Counted from the stretch's first letter, positions 47,091 to 60,268 are shown. The stretch: 64,000 bases of DNA from Clusia tigrina (GCA_920105625.2 OV050030.1:178389315-178453314); one strand, 5' to 3'. Numbers and translations: made by a program. Notes: generated by a model from the letters alone, not told the origin.

Positions 47091-48229
47091 TGCGTGTTTG
47101 TTTATTTATTTATTAGTCACAAAAACTAGTTGACTGATTAAGTACGAAATTTCAGTCTCCTATTTCTACCTCCAGTGTTATACAATTGGTTCTATCGCTG
47201 CTAAACTGTGCACGCTTATTTTTCGTTGCCGTTGCATTATTTTATGCGGGAATCAGCACGTAGCTTGGCTTTGAATTCAGTCACATAATTTTCATTATTT
47301 ATATTTGCATTTTTGTGAGTGTCAATATCCATATGTAATTGTGGTAGTTTGCCGACTTCATTTACGACTTTCATTTAGAGAATAACAAGTGTCAATGTGT
47401 GGTGCCGTATTGTAACCAAAACTGAAATACGGAACGTATGTGCTCCATTCATTGTTTATATTATTTGTGAGTAGAAATTCGTTAAGTAACCTATTGTTTC
47501 GGTCTAGTACTCCTACTTGTTGCTGATGGTAAGTAGTTGAGCTGAAAAATAACTGACTAAATACACCCAGACACTGTTAGTAGTAAGTCTGCGTTTAGTA
47601 TTGATAGTGTCGCAAAGGCAATACCTATCTTCAATGGAAATCCACGAAAACTTGATAGTTCCAAAAAAATTTCATAGTTTGTATCTAGCAAACTTTCAGA
47701 TGTAGGAAAGACAGTTTTAATAGAATATAATTTCTATGTAAAATTATCTACCAGTGTTTGGACGAGAATTCTCGAGGAGCCAGAGACGCTCCTAACCTTA
47801 AATCCAGATATAGAGACACTCAGACAGTATCACAGTTACAATCAACACTTGCATCTATGACTCAAAGACAAGTACTGTAACGATTTAAAATTCCGCTAGG
47901 GTCAACTCAGCGGTTTGTAAGTATTATAGTTTTATAGCTTTATTATTGCAGAAAAATAAAGCAAAGTACTTTAACCTATTGCGAAATTTACTAGTTCGTT
48001 TGCTTAATTGTAGTAAATTTTTTTAAATTTTTTTTATTTCCCTTTTCTTTCATGCATTTGGCACCATTGTATTGTCACCTAGTACATGATTTGACAATTT
48101 GTTTGGAAATTAATATAAAAAAAATACATTTGGCCAGTGCCATGAAGTGATACAACAAAAATGATTTACATTAAATATAATATTTCACTATAATTATATT
48201 ATAACAATTTATGATCAATTATAATAAAA
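47091..48229. other. Unassigned AT-rich DNA
   Basis: No frame longer than about 60 codons. A phrase with poly(A)-like TTTTTTTAAATTTTTTTTATTTC occurs near 48,020, close to the 3' side of the adjacent minus-strand Jockey fragment. Otherwise I see nothing. Confidence 0.3.
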
Positions 48230-48700
48230 ATTATGTTTATAATAATTATTCACATTTATACTTATAATACTACTACTAATATGTGTAGGCTGGATTTCCT
48301 AGTTCATTAGGTCGTTTGGCCGAGTTCTCTTTAAACGGCGCATGGTGGTTTCTACTAGATGTAGCAACTCGTTTATTTCTTCGTTATTATGCCCATGCAG
48401 TGTATCGTAGTGTTGTGGATATCTTTTTATCTCTTCGTCAATTCTTGTCATATTTAGCTTGCGGTGTATGTCTTAATTTGTTGTGTTTATGATCACTCTT
48501 AATATTCTAGATTGCTGTCGTTGAACTTTTTCTATGTGTGACCGCTTTGCCGTTCCCCATAGTTGGAGTCCGTACGTCCAAATTGGCTTTATAACACACT
48601 TGTATAACAGCAACTTGTTGTTAATTGTGAGTTTAGATTGCTTACTCATTAACCAATATAGTTGCCTAAATTTTTCTTTTATTTGTTTCGTTTTTTATAC

Positions 48701-50190
48701 CCTTTACCTTTAAAAAAGGTAAAAAGGGTATACTAACTTTGTGCTTTTGAGAAGGGTTGCAGTTTCGAGAAGCAGGCATGGTAGGTATGGACATATATAT
48801 ACAGATATGATCAGAATCACTTTCTAAGCAATTTTTATTTTGTCCGTCCGTCGGTCCGTCTGTCCGTCTGTGGCCACTTTTTTTCTACACCGTTAGAGCT
48901 ATCTTAATGAAATTTTGCAAAAGGATAGTCTGGACAAAGATACAGAACCAGATTGCTATATGAGCCGATTTGGACAAAGACCACGCCTACCTCCCATATA
49001 AGGAACTTTTTTCACCTTTTTTAAAATGACTATAACTTCGGTCCAATTGACGGAATCGTGACGTTATTTGGCAATTATGGAGCTCACTGGGCAAAAAGTG
49101 GGCGGTATATATTAGCTGCCACGCCCACTATTAACAAATGTTAATAACTGAAGATCTGGTAGACATTTACGGACGAAATTTTACGGGAAGGAACATGTGG
49201 ACATTACAAAGCTATCTGCAACAAATGGGGCTCATCAGAAAAAAGACACGCCCACTTTTGATATAGGGAACTTTCGGGTCTAAAATTAAAATTAGCCTAC
49301 CTATGCTCGTATTGATGCCAGCGGAATAAAAATTTGCAGAAATATACATGGGTTCCATAATAGTGTGTGTGCAGAATTTGGAGATCATAATAGAACTGCC
49401 ACGCCCACAATTAGCCACAAATCATTACTGTGTTCCTATTAAAGATTTATCAAGGAAATTTCACAGGAAGGTTGCAGGTACTAACATACAACACCACACA
49501 AAAAATGGGCGTGCTATTTCTACAGCCACGCCCACTATTCACATATTATTATAATTTACGACCTATATAATATTTTTGGACGAAATTTTATAGTAGTACG
49601 TATATGGTCCCTACAATGCTATATACAAGAATTGGGGTCTATCAGATAAACGATACGCCTCCCTCCCATATAATGAATTTTGAGGACAATTACCCTATCT
49701 ATGCTTCTAGTGATGATATATGAAAACAAATTGGTAGATGTATACAATGGGTCTGTACTAACATGGATTCCAAATATGGGCAGATTATTACTACTGCCAC
49801 GCCCACAATTAACCAAAAATCATTACTAGGTTCCTATTAAAGATTTTCCAACGAAATTTCACAGGAAGGTTGCGGGTGCTAACATTAAACACCACACAAA
49901 AAATGGGCGTGTTATTTATACGGCCACTCCCACTATTGACATATTATTATAACTTACGACCTATACAATATTTTTGGACGAAATTTTATATTAGTACGTA
50001 TATAGACCCTACAAAGCCATACACAAGAAATGGGGTCTCTATCATCAATTCAAGGTACCGTACCGCTATTTAACGTAGATATGCTCCTAATGATGATTTA
50101 TGAAGAAAACATCCCAATTGTTGAACTCGCACTCACAAGAAAAGGTAAAGGGTATTTCCTAGTCGGTCTAACCCGACTTCAGACTTCTTT
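48701..50190 (+). mobile_element. mini-me-like non-autonomous element with a (GTCY)n tract
   Basis: It begins near ATACCCTTTACC and ends after AAAGGTAAAGGGTATTTCC and ACCCGACTTCAGACTTC. It contains a (GTCY)n stretch (GTCCGTCCGTCGGTCCGTCT; about 48,841-48,870), a short TATATATA tract (about 48,795) and no coding frame. TA and GTCY proto-microsatellites are the hallmark of dipteran mini-me elements. Its edges are fixed by the interrupted Jockey frame. The short inverted match between ATACCCTTTACCTT and AAGGTAAAGGGTAT near the ends also suggests a terminal inverted motif, so a DNA-transposon origin is possible. Confidence 0.6.
49119..50100. repeat. Tandem repeats of about 400 bp inside the mini-me-like element
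   Basis: Landmark CCACGCCCACTATT (or a near match) recurs at about 49,119, 49,523 and 49,920, and ACTGCCACGCCCACAATTA recurs at 49,396 and 49,792. The spacing is ~404 then ~397 bp, so there are two full units and a partial third. Unit 1 is the most diverged. Confidence 0.8.
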
Positions 50191-50705
50191 ACTCGTTGTT
50201 TGATGTGGTAGTGCCAATTTAGCTTTGAGTCCATGTGTATACCAAGGTATTTAGTAGTAGACCCTATTTGTATATCTTTATTGTTTATTTTAATAGGTAT
50301 TCCTTAACGTTCCCTTTCCAGTTCTTTTGGAAGTGGTATATTTGAGATAAATACAACATATAGCAGGGGTCCTAAAACACTCCCTTGAGGAACTCCAGAT
50401 GTTGTAAGATGAATAGACGAACACTCTTTATTATATTTGACGTAAAAGTAACGATCACGAATATAGCTTTCAAATAGTAGTGAAGTGACAGCATCGTCTT
50501 CAGTTTATGCAGCAGTCGTTCATGCCATACTTTGTCAGATGCTTTTGCAACGTCCAAGAATACAGCAACGCAGTACCGCTTATATTCTATGTCTGTTTCA
50601 ATTTTGTTTGTTATACGCAGTATCTGTTGAATCGTTGAATGTCGTTTTCTGAAGAAGATTTGATGATTTGGTATAATGTTTTTATTGTCAAGGATATTGC
50701 TAACT

Positions 50706-52200
50706 CTATCATAAATTAATAAGTATCATCATTTGTATTTAATAGGTCGCTGAAGGCCGATCCTGATGCTGCCGCTGTGCAGTCCAGGGGTCCAGTCTCA
50801 ACGGCAGTGGATTTAAATGCCTCTTTCACCATTACAACTTCGACAAGCAAATTCTGTTTTGCTATTATAGTGGATTGAAATACCCAACATTCGTAACAAA
50901 CGCAGTGAGTGTCCGTAGATGAGTGTCCGTAGATGGGTTTGCGCTCGTGGTGGCGTCTGATGATTCGGCGATGTTTCATTTGGGTTCAAGTGGTATCCCC
51001 AGTTGCAGGCGCTTTGATAGACAGTGCTGCAAGATTTTTTTATATGGATAATTTAGAAACTTATCTATTATGGCTATGGATAATTTAAAAACTTATTGGC
51101 CAGTAATGCCAACGAAGTCGTTATCGGGGCATTTTCAGATTTTTGGGATTATATTGTGCGAGCAAAATTTTGCATACAATTTTTGGTCGTCGCAGTACCT
51201 TCCTCAACTTTTTAAGACAAAATATTAAATAAAATAGCGAACTTAAATATACTACAAATTAATAGAATTGGTGATTTAGCAACATAAGTTGCAAACAAAT
51301 TTAGTAAAAAACGGAATATTGAAATAGCATTGAATGTTTTTAAAGAGGTCTGCGTGAAGACATAAAACGTACTGTTTTCGCGGCTCAACTATTTTTCTAA
51401 AGGTGCAGAAATAGCTAAAAGCTTTGAAAAATCACAAGACATCAAACATTTATTTCAAACGAAATTTTGATATTGGATGGTACCATAATACAAACAACAA
51501 TATACTATGCTAATTATAGCAGACTGCAATTCCAACAAACAGACGACAGAACTCGAATTAGAACATCACGGTACTATGACCGCAATATCAGAACGCACAA
51601 AGGCAACAAGCAAACCGACATAGCCTAAATATAAACAATGGACAAAGAAACAACGGAAACCGCATACGAATGTATGACGCCTCAAATGACAATGTGGAAA
51701 ACATGCAGGAGTGCGACAGCCACACTCCAGTGTGCCAAAATTAAAAGTGTTTACTGTTTCTGATTTTAATATAAAATATGTTAAAACAAATCATAGGTTA
51801 ATGCCAATGAGTATATTAATTCTCTTTGTGCAAGATATCAAATAAATTAAAAGAGGAAGTATATTTCATAGACAAAATAAAAAAGTTTTCGGGTATAACA
51901 AAACACAAGAAATAATCTTAGAAAAAAAGGTCCCAATTGAAACAGTTGGAATTATAGGAAGAGGTAATCACATTCATGTCCAAAATATACAAAAATTACA
52001 AAACCAATGCATGCAAGTCATTAGCAATGTGAAAGATACATGAAATAAATGAAGAGTATTTATCAGTAACTCCATTGCACCAAAAATATATACGCCTAAT
52101 AAATACTAACAACCGATGCGCAACGTTAAGTAATATAATATTAAAGACTGAAACTCTAAAGTATTACGAGCTTTTAACTCACAACCCATAGGCAACTAAC
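50706..52200. other. Unassigned region with one open minus-strand frame
   Basis: The minus frame 50,979-50,716 (87 codons) begins MKHRRIIRRHHERKP, has THCVCYEC and an acidic end, and matches nothing I recognise. It includes an exact duplicated GAGTGTCCGTAGATG phrase (50,908-50,935). The rest (51,000-52,150) is AT-rich with only short frames. Confidence 0.3.
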
Positions 52201-52362
52201 ATGGATAGAGTAGATAGAGTACTTGAAAAACTGCAAATCAACACAGACGACCCGACAGCAGCTAAGTTGATTTCCGATATATTTCGTGAGTTTCATGAAG
52301 AATTTTATCTTGTCGATGAACCATTCACAACAAAAATTTACATAAGCAAAGAATATATTTAG
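52201..52362 (+). pseudogene. Short fragment resembling a Ty3/gypsy pol linker before RT
   Basis: A plus-strand frame starts MDRVDRVLEKLQINTDDPT and continues LISDIFREFHEEFYL, ending at a TAG near 52,360. The pattern (short helices, then a FxLV-type stretch) resembles the linker between protease and RT in errantivirus Pol. With only ~53 codons and no catalytic motif, this is a weak call. Confidence 0.3.
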
Positions 52363-52454
52363 ATAACAAGACGTCTACATAAACACTACAGAATTCCAGA
52401 GTAGCATTCAGATTGAATTAGGCATCAGGTGAACAAAATGCTTTCTGAAACCTA

Positions 52455-53690
52455 ATTTTCTTATTTTTTTATTTTTTTATTTAACAAAATATATTACAAA
52501 ATTTCATGTATATAATAAAAGTATGTTAATAATTTAATGAAACTAGTAACTATAAACTAACAAGCATTTTGTATTTAGCTAAATATTATTTATTTAAGTT
52601 ATTATAAGGTTTCAAATGTTTATGTCGATACCACTGAGTGCTGATTGACGACAATAAGCCACTGCATTTGTTTGAATTTGATATCTAGTTCTTCCTTTTT
52701 TTTTAGCATAAAGTTTCCAGCGAAGTTTTGCATCAAAATTCATGCCTAGGTACTTGGCTGTATTTGCGCATGGAATCTCTTGTCCATTTATGAAGATGTT
52801 ATGTTGCAGTATCTTTTTATTTGTAAAATCAATGTGAGTTGATTTAGAATTATTAAGCTTGATTCGCCATTTCTTTGTCCAAGTGTACACATTGTTGACC
52901 GCTGCTTGTAACACATTGGTAAATTCCTCTGCATTGCATCCAGTGGAAAGTAGGGCTGTGTCATCTGCAAACGTTGCGATAGTACAATTTTCTGTTGTGG
53001 GTACATCGGTTGTCTATAGCAGGAAAAGTATAAGTCCCAAAACGCTTCCCTGCGACACACCAGCTTTAATTTCTGCTAATTTGGAGTAACAGTCTTCCTG
53101 TTTAACGCGGAAAGAACGGTCAGAAATATATGATTTTAAGAAATTACAATACTGCTTTTGAATTTGGTTTCGCAGTTTGAGTATAAGGCCGTCATGCCAA
53201 ACCTTGTCGAATGCCTGAGATACGTCTAGAAAAACTGCGGGGCAGACTTGATTCTCTTCTAGAGATTTTTCAGTGTTACTGACAATTCTGTGGACCTGCT
53301 CAATCGTTGAGTACATGGTTCTTAAGCCGAATTGGTAGTTTGGAATACATTTTTTCCGTTCGATTATTGGCATTAGTCGTTTTAAAACAATTTTTTCCAT
53401 CACTTTCGATAAGATCGGTAGCAAGGAGATTGGTCTATATGAAGAAATTTCATACGATGGCTTGCCAGGTTTTGCTATCATTATGACCTCAGCTACCTTC
53501 CAGTACATGGTTACGTGTTTCAATTTGTATCATGTATTGATCAAATTGGTCAAGGTTCTAATGGTTTTGTATGGTAAATGCCTCAGTATTTCTGTTGTTC
53601 TCAAGTCGAAGCCAGGTGCCTTTTTTAGCTTTAGGAACTTTATAATGTTTTCAACCTCTTTACTGAGCTGACGAGGGGCATTTAGAATGC
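52455..53690 (-). pseudogene. Jockey LINE ORF2 reverse transcriptase and 3' end
   Basis: From about 53,690 the minus strand encodes NAPRQLSKEVENIIKFLKL, AEVIMIAKPGKP, SYRPISLLPILSKVMEKIV, FLDVSQAFDKVWHDGL and GVSQGSVLG. In a shifted frame comes TFADDTALLST (the catalytic FADD intact), then WRIKLNNSKSTHIDF and AKYLGMNFDAKLRWK, ending near 52,630 after another frameshift. A ~110 bp untranslated region and an A-rich tail (52,495 to 52,455) follow, so the C-terminal coding part is deleted but the true 3' end is kept. The RT would copy element RNA at nicked target DNA. Confidence 0.87.
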
Positions 53691-53919
53691 ACCAACGACA
53701 CTTTTACTTTCAGTAGGTCAGTTGGCTTGAGCAACTGACACCAACCAACAATTGCGTAACTGGAACACACTAGAAAAGTCAATACGTAGACTGTAATTGT
53801 TCTTTGTAAATAGTAAATAAGAACTAGCATTTTAAGAATAAAGTCTCTTGTCGTTTTGATAATCAAACTAGTGAGTATCATTTGTTTTGTGGAAAAGTGC
53901 TAGGTTATAGCTACACGCG
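53691..53919 (+). mobile_element. Possible LTR remnant
   Basis: It contains AACTGGAACACAC, TAAATAAGAAC and TTTTAAGAATAAAGTCTC in order. The LTR of element A (9,860-10,236) shows a similar order on its minus strand (AACTGGAACACC, TAAATAAGAG, TTTTAAGAATAAAG). It may be a related, truncated LTR that interrupts the Jockey copy. No gag follows it. Confidence 0.4.
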
Positions 53920-54395
53920 AGTTACGTCCCTACCTACATTAGCGACGACACAACCACCACCCAAACCACAAAGAATGGTAGCAGAGACGATCTAACACGT
54001 GTAGTAGCTGAGTGCAACAACAACAAGGCCAATGCACTCTGCAAATACAACAACAAGTGCAAGTCAGAACTCAACAAGAGCATTGCACTCAACAAGCAAG
54101 AATACAACAACAACCATAAGCCAATGCTGACGATAAGTGGAATACCAGACAGTTGAGTAAGGTAGAATAGGAACTAATGAACTGTAATTCTTAGAATAAG
54201 ACATTTATTTTATTGTTAATTAAGCATATACCTATTTTGTATACTTTACTTTTAACTATCGATATTAGTTATTGAATAATCTTTGTCATTATTATTTTGG
54301 CAATCAAATGAACCTATTGTGAATTATTGATTATATTGTGATAGCAGTGGAGCAGCTATATTTTTTTGAAGATTTACAAGGGAGGACCCTTATTT
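53920..54395 (+). repeat. 5' LTR of errantivirus C
   Basis: It starts AGTTACGTCCC and ends GGACCCTTATTT. It is rich in CAACAACAA-type phrases in its first third. It matches 61,853-62,326 with numerous substitutions and small indels. Confidence 0.93.
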
Positions 54396-54405
54396 GGCCC
54401 AGTCG
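54395..54405 (+). other. Primer binding site of errantivirus C
   Basis: TGGCCCAGTCG follows the LTR, one base different from the tRNA-Ser-type site of element B (TGGCGCAGTCG). Confidence 0.75.
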
Positions 54406-55721
54406 ACGGTCAACCATCGGTTGTATCCTGACATAACCGTGGAATTTTTATTCCATTAATGGTCGACAACGAACACCCTGAAGGAAGCTGACTAAAGGAA
54501 ACTGGAATTAATACCTAACCGCTGGAGGCCATAGGACAAATGAATAACTCGAGTATGCTATTGGTGTTTATGCAAATGTAAGTATTGAATGTAATCGTTT
54601 AAAATTATGATGAATAGTGAAAAAAAGAAAGTGAACAAATTTTGTGAGGGTAGGAAAAGGTAAAAACATATAAAACTTAACTCAATAGGTTTCATGTCGA
54701 AAAAGTTCATAAAAAAAAGAATTTGTGATAAGTGCTCTGTTCTGTGTTAATAAAAATAAAGCAAACAAAGAAAGTCGAAATGGGAAATTTAAGAATTGAA
54801 ATTGAATTGTGCAAAGAATAAGATAATTGTACATATAAAGGTATTTGTTGAAATGAATTAATATAAATTTAACAAAACATTCATCACTGCCATCCCACTG
54901 TATATGGGCAATGCAGTATAACCAGAGAAAAAATAATAACTAAATAAATACGCTGCGACCTCCGATTGGAAGCTCTCCAACGTACAACAAACCTTCCTAA
55001 GAAATTACATTAAAACAAAAAAAAAAAAGAAAAAGAGAGAAAAGCTCAAATCAGTAGTGTGCAATATATTTAGTAACAATTGTGTTTGAAAAAGTTTCAT
55101 CTGCAAAGATCTTTGACTGCATATCAGTGCAATAACTTACTCAAAAGCAACTAAATACAGTACCGTAAAAGGTCGGTATCGTGAAAAATATCTATAAATT
55201 TGAAACAAAACCTTTAACTCAAATCACTTTAATAAATATAAAAACTGAAATTCATGGTCCTACAGCCCACACACCAGGCCTGCGTGATGAAGTTCTAAAA
55301 TTTTTGTAGTCACACAAATACTGAAAAATTCAATTTGCATCAGCTGGCAAATACATAAAAATTATATATTAAAAAAAATATACGCACAAATATACAAATG
55401 CGAGGATGCATAAAATATCTCGAAAAGGTTAAACGAGAAACATAAAAAAAAGTTAAATAATATTTTTTTTCCTAAAGGAAGAAAGAAAGGAAGCACAGAA
55501 CCAACACACTATCGCACAAAAAAAAAAAAAAAATTATCAATACTTCCTTAATGTCAAAGAGCGGCAGTAAGAAGAACTCAACATTTTTTCCATACCAGAA
55601 TATCTTCAAAACAAGAAAATTAAGTTTAATCCAAGAGGAATTAATCTTCACGTCTTCCCTATCACAAATTTTTTCGGACAGTTGGGGATCACTAGAAGTA
55701 TAACCAAATCAATTAGGAGCA
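54406..55721 (+). other. Leader region of errantivirus C
   Basis: 1.3 kb of A-rich non-coding sequence before gag. It includes several poly(A) runs (55,018-55,030 and 55,519-55,534). No frame is seen. A long untranslated leader is usual for errantiviruses. Confidence 0.6.
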
Positions 55722-56880
55722 ATGTCGCTTAATACAAACCCTGGCATCTCGGCTGGAGCAGCTATTAACGCTTTGAATCCGGCAGATGTTTTTAATTCTC
55801 TCAGAATCCCAGATGTTATAAAAGCTTTGCCAAGATTTGACGGCAATCTGAGGAGCCTGTATGAATTTATAAATAATGTAGAAGAAATATTAATGTATAT
55901 TAGACGGGACTATTTTGTTGAGGGCTATTAGAAACAAAATCGAGGGACGAGCGAATGAAATTCTAAATATGTCCGGAATCCCATTAAACTGGGACGAAAT
56001 AAAACAAAACCTGAAAACTATTCAGATAAAAGAACGGAAACCTCGCAAATCCGAGATTTACACAATTTGAGGCAGAGTAGGAAAACAGTTGAAGATTTCT
56101 ATAATGATGTAATATAAATCCAATCAACTTTAAGTAATAATGTCTTAATACATGAAAAGAATAAGAGTGTAGTCGAGGCAAAAAATGAGCTATATGCAGA
56201 AGTGTGTTTAAACGCGTTTCTCACTGGGCATAGGGAACCCTTAGGTTCAACCATTAGAGCTATGACACTTGGCACATTGGCGAACGCACTTGAATTTTGC
56301 ACAAAAGAGCAAAATATATTTTACCAAGAGACAGAAATACAGAAGTTCAACTACAAACCCCAGTTTCCACCCTATCCCAGGCAAGATCAAATGAGACGCT
56401 ATGTACCAAATTTCCATCAAAATAGATTCCGGCAATATAATCCCAACTTTTCGAGACGCGGCGATAGGCCAAACTTTCAAGGAGTCACAAATATGGGACA
56501 ACCAAGTTGAAGCGCACCTTCTCCCAATCCATTCAATAGAAACATTCTACCCAAGCTAGAACCGATGGATACCACTTGTATAAACAGCAGACAGTTAAAA
56601 CCATATGAGCCCCTAGAGACTGGCACGGGCCTTACAAGGAATTCATTAGCATCCAAGAGAACCTTCCAGAGCTCAAGATCGAGATTCGGCAATCAAAATC
56701 CACGAGAGTTTTACAATATTGACCAAATTGATGACCAAGAAGGTGACAGAAATCAAAAAGAAATGGCTGAAGATGAAGGCCACGAAAAGGAAGAGGATTG
56801 TGGAAATTTTCGGATACCAGCCTGGTCCCCAAAGGATACTTAGACATCAATACTCACGGTTATAAAAATCCATTCACCTT
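55722..56880 (+). pseudogene. gag: Gag remnant of errantivirus C
   Basis: The frame begins MSLNTNPGISAGAAINALNP and continues with VIKALPRFDGNLRSLYEFINNVEEIL, ending at a TAG near 55,930. Downstream frames resume with capsid-like VCLNAFLTGHREPLGSTIRA and LANALEFC (56,202-56,510), then a basic, Arg/Asn/Phe-rich stretch (NFHQNRFRQYNPNFSRRG) and an acidic end near 56,843. At least three stops or shifts occur. It has no CCHC knuckle. It resembles the gag of the 17.6/297/ZAM side of insect errantiviruses. Confidence 0.8.
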
Positions 56881-56895
56881 TCGGAAGACCACTTT

Positions 56896-59800
56896 GATTT
56901 TTGATAGATACAGGGGCTTCATCCTCATTTATTAGCCCGGAATTCATTGATGAGCAAAGTCAGGAAGAGTGTAAACCGATAACAATAACAACTGTCCTGA
57001 ATAGGTACAAAATCAATAAGTACGTCAACCTACCAATTTTTTCCCAATTTAACACCGAAGGCCAATTAAAATTTCTAATATCCAAATTCCATGCTTACTT
57101 CGATGGTCTACTTGGTCTAGACGCATTTAAACGATTAGGAGCAACAATAAATTTAGTCGAACAGACTCTTATTACGACAAATGCAGAATTACCATTAAAA
57201 CTGAAACCTAATTTCACATCTGGTAAATACGTATTTCCAGCCCATTTCAAGGCAATAGTAAGGTTACCGGTAGATTTTAAAAATGGAGACATCTCCGTAA
57301 GGTCAATACAACTCAGACCCTGCATCATGGTTTCGGAAGGCTTATACTCTGCTGAAAACTGGTTTAGTAATTTGGAAATTAGGAATTTTTCAATCAGAGA
57401 CCAAATCCTCTTCTTAGAGCAACCAATAAAAGTGGAACCGTTTCAGGAGGGAAACTTCTTAGAGAGTAACAAATGGAAGTTTATAGGGCCACATCAACTG
57501 GAATTCAAGAACATATCAGAACTAATTCGACCAGATCACCTAAACGAGGAAGAAAAATTAAAATTGATTAAGCTTTGCAAATCATTTGATGACATATTTT
57601 TCAAAGAAGGCCAAATACTCTCGTTTACCAACGACATTAAACATAAAATAAAAACAACAGATGACATATCGATCTTCACTAAGTTCTATCGATACCCGTA
57701 TATACACAACGAAGAGGTAAATAAACAAATAAAAAATATGTTGGAGCAGGGTATAATCAAACAAAGTTTTTCGCCATGGAATTCACCAGTATGGGTGGTG
57801 CCCAAAAAGAAAGATGCCAGTGGCAAACAAAAGTGGCGGCTAGTAATCGACTACCGCAAGTTAAATGAGAAAACAGTCTCAGATCGTTACCCAATCTCCA
57901 ACATTGCAGATATCCTTGACAAGTTAGGTAAATGTATGTATTTCTCCACGTTAGATTTAACCAGTGGGTTCCATCAAATCGAGATGAACCCAGAAGATAT
58001 TAAAAAAACTGAATTGACGGTTGAAGGAGGACACTGCGAGTATATAAGGATGCCATTTGGGTAGAAAAACGCGCCTTCTACATTCCAACGTGTCATGGAC
58101 AATGTTTGAAAAGATTTAGGTGGAAAGACGTGTTTGGTGTACCTCGATTATATTATTATTTATTCGGCCTCACGTCAGGAGCACATCCAAAATCTGAAGG
58201 AAATATTTAAACTGTTGGAAAAAGCAAATCTCAAGATTCAGATAGATAAATCCGAGTTTCTAAAGAAGGAAATTGCCTTCTTAGGACATATTGTTTCAAT
58301 AGAAGGCATCAAGCCAAATCCCGATAAAATTGTAGCTGTCAAAAAATTTACCCTCCCAAAGACAAAGAAGGAAATCAAAGCATTCCTAGGGCTATTAGGT
58401 TATTACAGGAAATTCATAAAAGATTTCGCCAAACTAGTTAAACCTCTAACATTTTACTTAAAAAGGAAGAAGTGGTAGAGCTAACAGATGAATACGTGAA
58501 AACATTTGAATTATGTAAAAATCTCTTAACTAACGACCCAATTCTCCAGTATCCAGACTTCTCCAAGCCGTTTCTTCTCACAACCGATCCGAGCAACGTA
58601 GCATTAGGTGCAGTCCTTTCACAAGGAACAACAGAACGCTAAATAAACACGAGAATCATTACAGCACTATTGAGAAAGAATTGTTAGCAATAGTATGGGC
58701 GACTAAATACTTCAGACCTTACCTATTTGGCCGCAGATTCAAAACAGTCACAGACCATCGACCCCTTACTTGGCTAATGAGCATGAAAGAACCGAATTCC
58801 ATACTCGTTAGATGGAGGCTTAAACTGGAGGAGTTCGATTACGAGATTGTCTACAAAAAAATAAAAATCAATACAAACGCGGATGCCCTTAGTAGAATCA
58901 AGATAGATTCGGAGGTGGAAATATTTGTTAACAACGCAGACTCTATTCAGGGAACCCAGGGAACCACCGTGCACTCCGCACAAGAAAATTAAGACGACGG
59001 AATTACATTTCCGAGAGACCCTTGAACGAATTCAATGTACAACTCATTCTGGAACAAAAGGAAAAAGGTTCACTGATGATATTAGAAAGTGTTTTTAGAA
59101 ACAAACAAAAACGTACTGTTAGGCAACCACAATTTAGCGAAGAAGCAATAATAGAGGTTTTTAAGAAATTCTGCCCTCCTAACAAAACTTCCACGATATA
59201 CACAACTGACGAGATTTTCCGTAAAGTACAGAACGTGTATTCAAAATTCTTCTCCAAGAGCAAAATGTTTAAATTATTGCGTTGCACTGAAATGCTACAT
59301 GACATTAGATCAGAAGAAGAAGAACAAATTATTAGAGAATATGACATAAGTTCTAATCACAGAGGAATAAACGAAACCACATTACACTTAAAAAGGAAAT
59401 ACTATTTTCCCGGTATGAAAGAAAAAATTACATAAACTATAAATAACTGCGAAAAATACCTTATGCTTAAATACGACAGACACCCACCCAAACTAAAGTT
59501 TCAGAAGCCCGAAACACCCCCCACACCGTTGCATGCGCTACACATGGGCATATATACACACAACAACAACCAAAACCTAACAATTATCGATAAATTTTCT
59601 AGATTCGCAGCAGCATACCCGTTACCAAGTAGGCATATCATATTGGTGTTAAAAGCTTTGAAACATTTGCTAAGCCAATTTGGTACACCTAAACGAATAG
59701 TGTGTGACCAGGGCTCGGAATTCATGAGCAACATCTTCAAATACTTCTGCAAACAATACAACATTGACTTACATATTACCTCTTTCCAGCAATCTCTCCC

Positions 59801-60268
59801 GCCGAGAGGCTACACTCAACCCTAACAGAAATATACAGGCTCATCATTTCAAGAAAAAAAGAGGAAAAACTTAATATCGACCACGATGAAATTCTTTCAG
59901 AGACAATTCTAACTTATAACAGCGCTATTCACTCTTCAACCAAACTAACGCCGTACGAACTTTCCAATGGCAGAACGGCAAAATTTAACAATGAGATTAA
60001 ATTTAACAGCGAACACGAATACTTAAAAAAATTAAATGAATATCAAGAAATACTATACCCTACCATACTAGCTAGACTTACGCAACAGGTTGACAATAGA
60101 ATAGATAAACTAAATAAGGACAGAAAAGACCCGTTACAATTTCACACTGCCGATACAGTTTTCAGGAAAGAATGCAGGCGAAACAAGGTCACCCCCAGAT
60201 TTACAATCCATAAAACGAAAATTAATAAGAAAAATGCGATAAGCTTCATAAATCTAAGCTTCAATTAA
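56896..60268 (+). pseudogene. pol: Pol remnant of errantivirus C (PR-RT-RNase H-IN)
   Basis: Protease LIDTGASSSF near 56,898-56,930. RT: RLVIDYRKLNEKTVSDRYP, then IRMPFG followed by a TAG (58,062-58,064), a TGA near 58,108, and an active site reading YLDYIII where YLDDI is expected. RNase [38 protein letters not shown] (58,980), with shifts near 58,480 and 58,640. Integrase: HRGINETTLHLKRKYYFPG, CEKYLMLKYDRHP, GSEFMSNIF, and decayed sequence to about 60,268. The altered RT active site means the enzyme would be dead even apart from the stops. Confidence 0.9.

Larger units (their letters stand above)
48230..50705 (-). pseudogene. Jockey LINE ORF2 RT fragment, split by a mini-me-like insertion
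   Basis: From 50,705 to 50,190 the minus strand encodes Jockey RT: RKRHSTIQQILRITNKI, FLDVAKASDKVWHERLLHKLK, GVPQGSVLGPL region in broken frames, then HYHIKQRVK. From 48,700 to 48,330 it continues with IKEKFRQLYWLMSKQSKL, LLYKCVIKPIWTYGLQLWG and a C-terminal tail. The two halves join at KQRVK/TKQIKEKF, so the 1.49 kb between them is an insertion. In this span the active-site region (YADD) is missing. There are stops in both parts. Confidence 0.82.

Noticed and set aside
49119..50100. Possible CRISPR-like spaced repeats
   Set aside because: The unit is ~400 bp and contiguous, without short repeats and unique spacers; the setting is eukaryotic.
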